From Siderastrea radians (lineage: Eukaryota > Cnidaria > Anthozoa > Scleractinia > Rhizangiidae), in assembly GCA_964017195.1 (NCBI GenBank), contig OZ024897.1:4899969-4963968 (forward strand): a stretch of 64,000 nt of DNA. Reading direction: 5' to 3'. Of the stretch, positions 59,110 to 64,000 are shown one piece after another. The notes below the pieces were generated by a model that searched no databases, had not been told where the DNA came from, and was given only the letters and a program-made list of their open reading frames with translations. The number at the start of each line of letters is the position of its first letter. The first letter of the stretch is position 1. Made by a program: the position numbers and the translations under genes.

Positions 59110-59650
59110 CATACACTGGCTACCCGTTCAATATCGTATTTGTTTTAAAATACTTATTCTTACTTTCAAGGCGATTCATGGCCTCGCACCTGAATACATA
59201 AGTGATCTGATAAGTGTTAAAGGTGTATCGAAATACAGTCTTAGATCCAACGGTGGCTTGCTGCTCCATCAACCTAGAGCCCGACTTCGAAAGACACTAG
59301 GGGACAGATCTTTTACATCTCCTGCCCCTACCCTTTGGAACAAGCTTCCTGCACATTTACGGAACATGGACAATTTTATAAATTTTAAATCTGGCCTTAA
59401 AACTCATATTTTTAGAATTGCTTTTTAGAATTGTTTATAATGTAGGAGAAGATTTAGTAGTTTTTATCAAGATTAGATTATTGGTGATATTATTTTTATC
59501 TTTTAATTGTACTTTTTTATTGTAATTTTTATAACATAACTTTTATTTTTTTACCTTTTTCACTTTAATATCTCAGTTGTAAAGCGCATTTGATCATATT
59601 TATATGTTAATTTGCGCTATAAGTTTTAAATATTAAATATTATTATTAAA
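59110..59650 (+). mobile_element. 5'-truncated LINE, last 103 codons
   Basis: The open frame 59,117-59,428 reads WLPVQYRICFKILILTFKAI, HGLAPEYISDLI, then APTLWNKLPAHLRNMD and FKSGLKTHIFRIAF, stop. This is the canonical LINE C-terminus (WLPV..RI..K......HGLAP.Y; LWN.LP). It ends in an (att)n-like tail. The insertion splits sequence that is continuous at about 30,645-30,655 in unit 1. Confidence 0.88.
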
Positions 59651-59980
59651 TATTATACTCGAACGCTAACTATGTATCTCTTAAAATACTCTGTTATCTA
59701 CCTTGTTACAGGAAAGTTTAGCGTTTTTTGTATTGCAAAAATTTGAAGATTAATCACTGATTCGTTGCGTGAAATAGTGTTTTCCATATCAGTTTTTCTA
59801 CCGTTTGTCAGGATACTGAATAACTGGTCTGTCACGCTTTTAATTTCTCTTTGTATTTAAAACAGTTTGCAATAGAGATTCAACAAAGTTACCACAGACT
59901 GCGTAAAAATAAACTGTTGTTGACTGAGGTTATAGCAGTCTAAATCCCAGACAAACAAGTTGAAGACTATATAAGATTGT

Positions 59981-60190
59981 GTGAGGATTCAAGCGGCCAT
60001 TCATTGTGATGAAAATTTGAGCAAATTCAAACCCTTCGATAGACTTGCAGCCACAAGTCCACTTTTGCTTTCGAGATACGAGCGATTAAGTCGCGCAAGT
60101 AATTTAGGGGTGATTTTGGTCGTGAAGGACGAAGAAACCGGGGCCGAGAAAACTAAGATACGAAAATTTATAATTGGAAGGGACTTTTAG
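59981..60190 (+). other. Candidate conserved exon fragment (unit 3 copy)
   Basis: 69-codon ORF: HCDENLSKFKPFDRLAAT, SRYERLSRASNLGV, then VVKDEETGAEKTKIRKFI and a stop. The first two thirds match unit 2 (33,714-33,865) with partly synonymous changes; unit 1 lost it by deletion. It could be a leftover exon of a third gene in the ancestral unit. No family recognised. Confidence 0.3.
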
Positions 60191-62640
60191 GCCAACGAAT
60201 AGCAAGACAGTGAATTTAGTGAATTTACTAAAACTGTCTTTGATCGACTCAGTTGATCAACGTTTTCAACTGCCATTAAACTTCGATGAAACGGTTACAC
60301 GCACAGCTCCGAGTAGCTAAACGGTTCAAACTGACCTGACCTGACGTAACTGGTCAGTGCGAACAGTCTGTGAACCTCTTCTTTTTTCTGTTGTTACTTC
60401 TTGTAAGTGTGGACATAACAAAATTCTGTGCTGGATCTGGTCGAAGGGTTGCTATTAAATTACTACACTTGGATTTTGTGTTTTAAAAAAGTGTAGGTAT
60501 TTGCCACACAGTCTTTACAAAATTGCTATATTCCACGAACAAGAGATGCCTCATAAATCTCGGTTTTTTCTTCTTTTCATGCTAGCCAGATTGGTATGTA
60601 AAACTAGCAGTAATATTATCAACGGCAATATTATTGCAGTTGTTACTCAGTAAATCAGTGTCAGACAATTTGCTGCATTGGTTCGTTTTGCTTATATTAA
60701 ACGTCTTTTAAACCAAAAGTAAGAAGTTATTTTGTATTATTAGTGCAGGAAAAAATGATTATAGCAGAATGTGAAATTAATCAAAACGGAAATCAAACTA
60801 TCCTCGCCGTTGATGTTACAGAACTAGTGTAAAATGGGCCTCACAGTTTTTTAATACGTGAGTGAATTAAATCTTATCGATTAACGAAAAGTCGTTCTAA
60901 GAAATAGCTTTTGTCTACGAATTCACATAATCTAATACACGTGGATAACCTTAGCGAGAAAAAAATACTGTGCCACACTGAATTTTAGTGAACATATTTA
61001 TTCTTTACCTTTCAAGTAATTCAGCGTCTGCATGGTTGTCTGAGAGGAAACAAAATCTAAACGAAGAAAGAGAAAGAGTTGTTAGATTGAATACAATAAC
61101 AACTAAATAATCCGAAAATTAAACAAGGAAAAGGAACAGGACGTTTTAAAGCTAATGGCTTCATTTATTCGGGTGTAGTAGTGATAAAAAAAAACGTCGC
61201 TTCAAATTTTCGCTAACTGGAAATTTCAACGCCTGTTGCATTTCCAAGAAACAATACGCCAAAGCAGTCTGAGCAGCGATTCTGTAGTACAGTAGTCTAC
61301 GACCACCCGAAGGCCGAAAGAGATTGCCGAAGCTCACCCAGTGTCGTTTTGGTCACAATAAAAGCCAGCAACAATTTTCTTCAACTGAGAAGCTTGTAAC
61401 TTCGGGGAATAAGATTGCGTTTACGTAGATTTTGTGCCAATATTTAAATATTCAGCTGAAGCATCAAACGGAACAATTTGCGTTGGTACATAAATATTTA
61501 TAAAAGGCCCTCAAACATAGTTCTAAATCTTTTGCTGCATTCTGAGTTTTGTCTATCCCTTATAAAAACAAATTTGCCTACTTAAACCGCCATATTTCCA
61601 TGCAATCGTGACTTGTTGTTGAACAGAAATAAGTAAAGCCTTTTCTGTTTTGTTTTCTTTGCGTATAATAAGGTTCTCGTAAGATCAAGTTTGTGAAAAA
61701 GCAAAAATTAAAAAATTTACATCGATTAATTTTATTCTAACAAACCATGCCATTGGCCAGAACGGTTTCAGTAGTCGCTCATTCCTTCAGTAGAATGACC
61801 TCTTCTATTTCTAATTTCGGACGGTTGTCACGTCTTGTCAGTTCAGGTTTGTAATAAAACAAGAATTTTAAATTTGTCGCTGCCCAATTCCATTCTAACG
61901 AGCGCTGTTATTGGCTACAATAAGTTGAACGGTTCTGTCCAATGGAATGACCTCTTCTGTTTCTGATTACGTACGGTTATCACGTTTTGTTTTTGTCTTG
62001 TTTTCGTTTTTGCAAAAATTAGATATAATTCCTAGAAAACCAAAGCGACTGAGAGAAGACCAAATTATTCGCCAAAACTTTAGTCAAAATATCTGGGTTC
62101 GGGGCACGTTATGAACTAGGCTTGGTATCTCGTTGAAAAAACGATGGTGATCTCTGTATTTTTACAACATATCTTAACGATACTAACATGCTGAATTATT
62201 ATTGTGATACAAATACGGAAAAATTTAAGCAAAATGTAAAAATTTTAACATGAAGTAACTGAATGAGCTCTGTGGCGTTTTTTCTTTTCTGAAAACCGAA
62301 AGCTTTGCTCTTTCAGTTTTTTCGTTGTGAATCTCGACGACTCCCTCGAAGAGATGTGGAATTTCGCGAGTAGTCTCGAATGACACGTCAGACGCGAACA
62401 CTATTTCACTGTTTACAGTGCGAGTCATTTGTTTGCTATGGCTGTTGAGCCACGTAGTGAACTCATTTTCTCTGAAATGCGAATACACTCATTAAATTAG
62501 GCCCGGGTCGCACTTGCGGACAACTACTGAATTGTCTGCAATAATTTGGACAGAAATTGACTTCCTAGGTTGTCCGAGACAACTTCTCAATTTCTGCGCT
62601 AATTTTGCAAGACAATAGTTTAGTGGTTAGGATTGCTTTG
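60191..62640. other. Leader module of unit 3
   Basis: Very similar to 1,090-3,530 of unit 1, much more than unit 2 is. ORFs differ between copies; non-coding. Confidence 0.45.
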
Positions 62641-62869
62641 TTAAATTTTTAGAATTCATTGAACCGAAAAACTGTATGAAAGCGATACAACGGGTTGGAA
62701 AGTGAAATTTCAATGAAAAAATGGAAAAACAATGGTTTTGACATGAAATTTATCTCTTCATGCTAAATTCAAGCAAAAATCTGTTCCAACCGTCATATTT
62801 TCCAAAATTCTCAAATTGCCATACCCTGGGAATTAAAAAGTCCAGGCAGTGGGCCATTTTAAAAAATCT

Positions 62870-63310
62870 CATCTCCAGGGCATGAAAAAACTCGGCACAT
62901 GCCCTGCAGCCCAAAAGTTTCAACTCTTGCCAAGGATGATATCGAGGCTGGTTCACGGAAACGAGGTTGAATTTCATGCCCGGCATGAAAATCTGAATTT
63001 CATGCAGGGCATGAAATCGGATGATATCGAGGCTACTGTACGGAAACGAGGTTGCATTTCATGCCCGGCATGAAAATATAAATTTCATACCCGTTTCATG
63101 CCCGGCATGAAATCGGGTGATATCGAGGCTACTGCACGGAAACGAGGTTGCATTTCATGCCCGGCATGAAAATCTAAATTTCATGCCCGGCATGAAATCG
63201 GTGGAAACCTAAATTTCACACCGGGCATGAAAATATCTTTTTGGCTGATTTCAAGCCTGGCCGGGCATGAATTTAGGTCTCAACCAGTTCCATCCGGGGC
63301 ATGAAATTTA
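62870..63310. repeat. Minisatellite of palindromic 'catgcccggcatg' units
   Basis: At least nine occurrences of the palindrome ttcatgcccggcatgaa and variants, spaced by 'gatatcgaggctactgcacg'-type linkers of about 45 bp. Each unit can form a hairpin. No coding role seen. Confidence 0.85.
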
Positions 63311-63884
63311 GTCCTTGCCTTATCTGCAGTTGAAAATTTGGACGTTTTCTGTCGGTAAGTTCATTAAATGGCGCTCGGATTGTGTCATGCAATCTTCGGC
63401 TGGATCAGATTTTCAGTGACTGGTGATCTCATTGCAATCCTCTAAATCACTGAATAAACAAATTCTGTCGAGAAAATTTGTAACCTTTTATTTGCTAGGT
63501 TTTGTTCCTGAAGTTCACAGTATAATACTCTTTAGTCGACCATTCGGTCCCCTCCCCCCCCCCCCCGCCTTTATCAAGTTTTGATTGCATTGGTATCAAT
63601 AGCTTATGAAAACATTCTTAGAATTGACACTACCGGTAATGCACTTCTTTGATCACTAATGCTCGGCTCAGTTACTGAATCAACCACCACCCACCAACAC
63701 ACTCATTCGCACACTCACTGCACTCATGTTATGACAAAAGCTTCTGTGCGGACAACATTGACGCTGTCCTCCTATTCCATAACGTTGTATTGGGCTTGGA
63801 CGTCTTCGACTGCAAAGTGAAGAGAGAGATATATTAAAGAGAAGAACAAATAGATGCACAGTTGACATAAGCCCAGGGTGAAGT
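63311..63884. other. End region, no gene seen
   Basis: AT-rich with a C-run at about 63,551-63,567 and a 'caccaccacccaccaacaca' patch at 63,684-63,703. No ORF of interest. Confidence 0.35.
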
Positions 63885-63885
63885 G

Positions 63886-64000
63886 TCTACAGTCGAACCT
63901 CCCAGTGCGACCACCTCCCTTGACAGCGACCACCTAAATTCCCCCAGTCATTTCACTATAGCTGCCGCAAGCGACCACCTCCGTAAGTGTCCACTTTTAG
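63886..64000 (+). mobile_element. Left end of a pogo-like element, cut by window edge
   Basis: 'tacagtcgaacctcccagtg' followed by repeated 'cgaccacct' units resembles the TIR and subterminal region of pogo/Tigger-like elements (TA then CAGTCGAACCT). The other end is outside the window. Confidence 0.45.

Larger units (their letters stand above)
30891..59745 (+). repeat. Tandem segmental duplication, unit 2
   Basis: Second copy of the module described for 1-30,890. It differs by private insertions: a hAT remnant (31,935-33,430), nested transposons (38,458-46,364), and LINE fragments at about 50,904, 56,561 and 59,110. It also has private deletions, such as the 3' RAD51C exons and the region matching 29,290-30,540 of unit 1. 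The many differences suggest the duplication is not recent. Confidence 0.8.
59746..64000 (+). repeat. Tandem segmental duplication, unit 3 (start only)
   Basis: After the sequence matching the end of unit 1 (near 30,700), the DNA switches at about 59,745 to sequence matching about 33,480 of unit 2. It then follows unit 1 from 1,080 to 3,530 (60,166-62,600) very closely. The first roughly 2.7 kb of the module is missing here. Beyond 62,640 it matches unit 1 near 4,140-4,200 and then diverges. Confidence 0.75.

Noticed and set aside
1..64000. CRISPR arrays, bacterial operons, ribosome binding sites, rRNA genes
   Set aside because: The repeats are minisatellites or transposon arms without spacers of constant size, and split exons with GT-AG borders show a eukaryotic genome.

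Overview
This is eukaryotic nuclear DNA: AT-rich, intron-rich and crowded with transposons. The two recognisable gene families, RAD51C and the collagen-triple-helix protein CTHRC1, and the many cnidarian-style LINE remnants suggest an anthozoan, probably a stony coral. I cannot name the species. No prokaryotic features, CRISPR arrays or rRNA genes were seen.

The organising structure is a head-to-tail tandem segmental duplication of about 29-31 kb. Unit 1 covers about 1-30,890, unit 2 about 30,890-59,745, and unit 3 starts near 59,745 and runs off the window. Each full unit holds, in order: a long non-coding module; the 3' half of RAD51C on the plus strand, without its Walker A exons; and, convergent on the minus strand, a CTHRC1-like gene made of a signal-peptide exon, a collagen exon and a C-terminal domain exon. 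The units have diverged through many private insertions and deletions, so each acts as the empty-site reference for transposons in the other.

Unit 1: RAD51C pseudogene 5,897-10,134 (frameshifts in two exons). CTHRC1 copy A has intact exons at 26,263-26,147, 25,430-25,050 and 12,490-12,137. Its last intron is 12.6 kb and holds a 6.5-kb TIR element (12,772-19,322, 9-bp TSD) and a 4.9-kb Mutator-like foldback element (19,818-24,691, 10-bp TSD). The foldback element is itself invaded by another element.

Unit 2: the RAD51C copy is clearly dead. It has a lost acceptor, a deleted donor, a truncated 3' end and an intron carrying a 7.9-kb transposon (38,458-46,364). That transposon's left terminal repeat was itself hit by a 3.8-kb transposon (38,471-42,263) with an exact 8-bp TSD. 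The inner element carries the most unusual object here: a small intronless gene (39,536-39,309, minus) with a TATA box close upstream and two histone-type 3' stem-loops directly after its stop codon, one of them canonical. CTHRC1 copy B (55,203-53,035) has two single-base indels in homopolymers, so it is either a pseudogene or locally mis-assembled. An extra broken copy of the CTHRC1 last exon lies at 49,737-49,868. Three 5'-truncated LINE fragments, several MITEs and a hAT remnant fill the rest.

Only CTHRC1 copy A looks able to encode a normal protein (about 283 aa, secreted). The other coding-like stretches are pseudogene exons or transposon remnants. Coordinates of repeat boundaries are by eye and approximate unless a target-site duplication is quoted.
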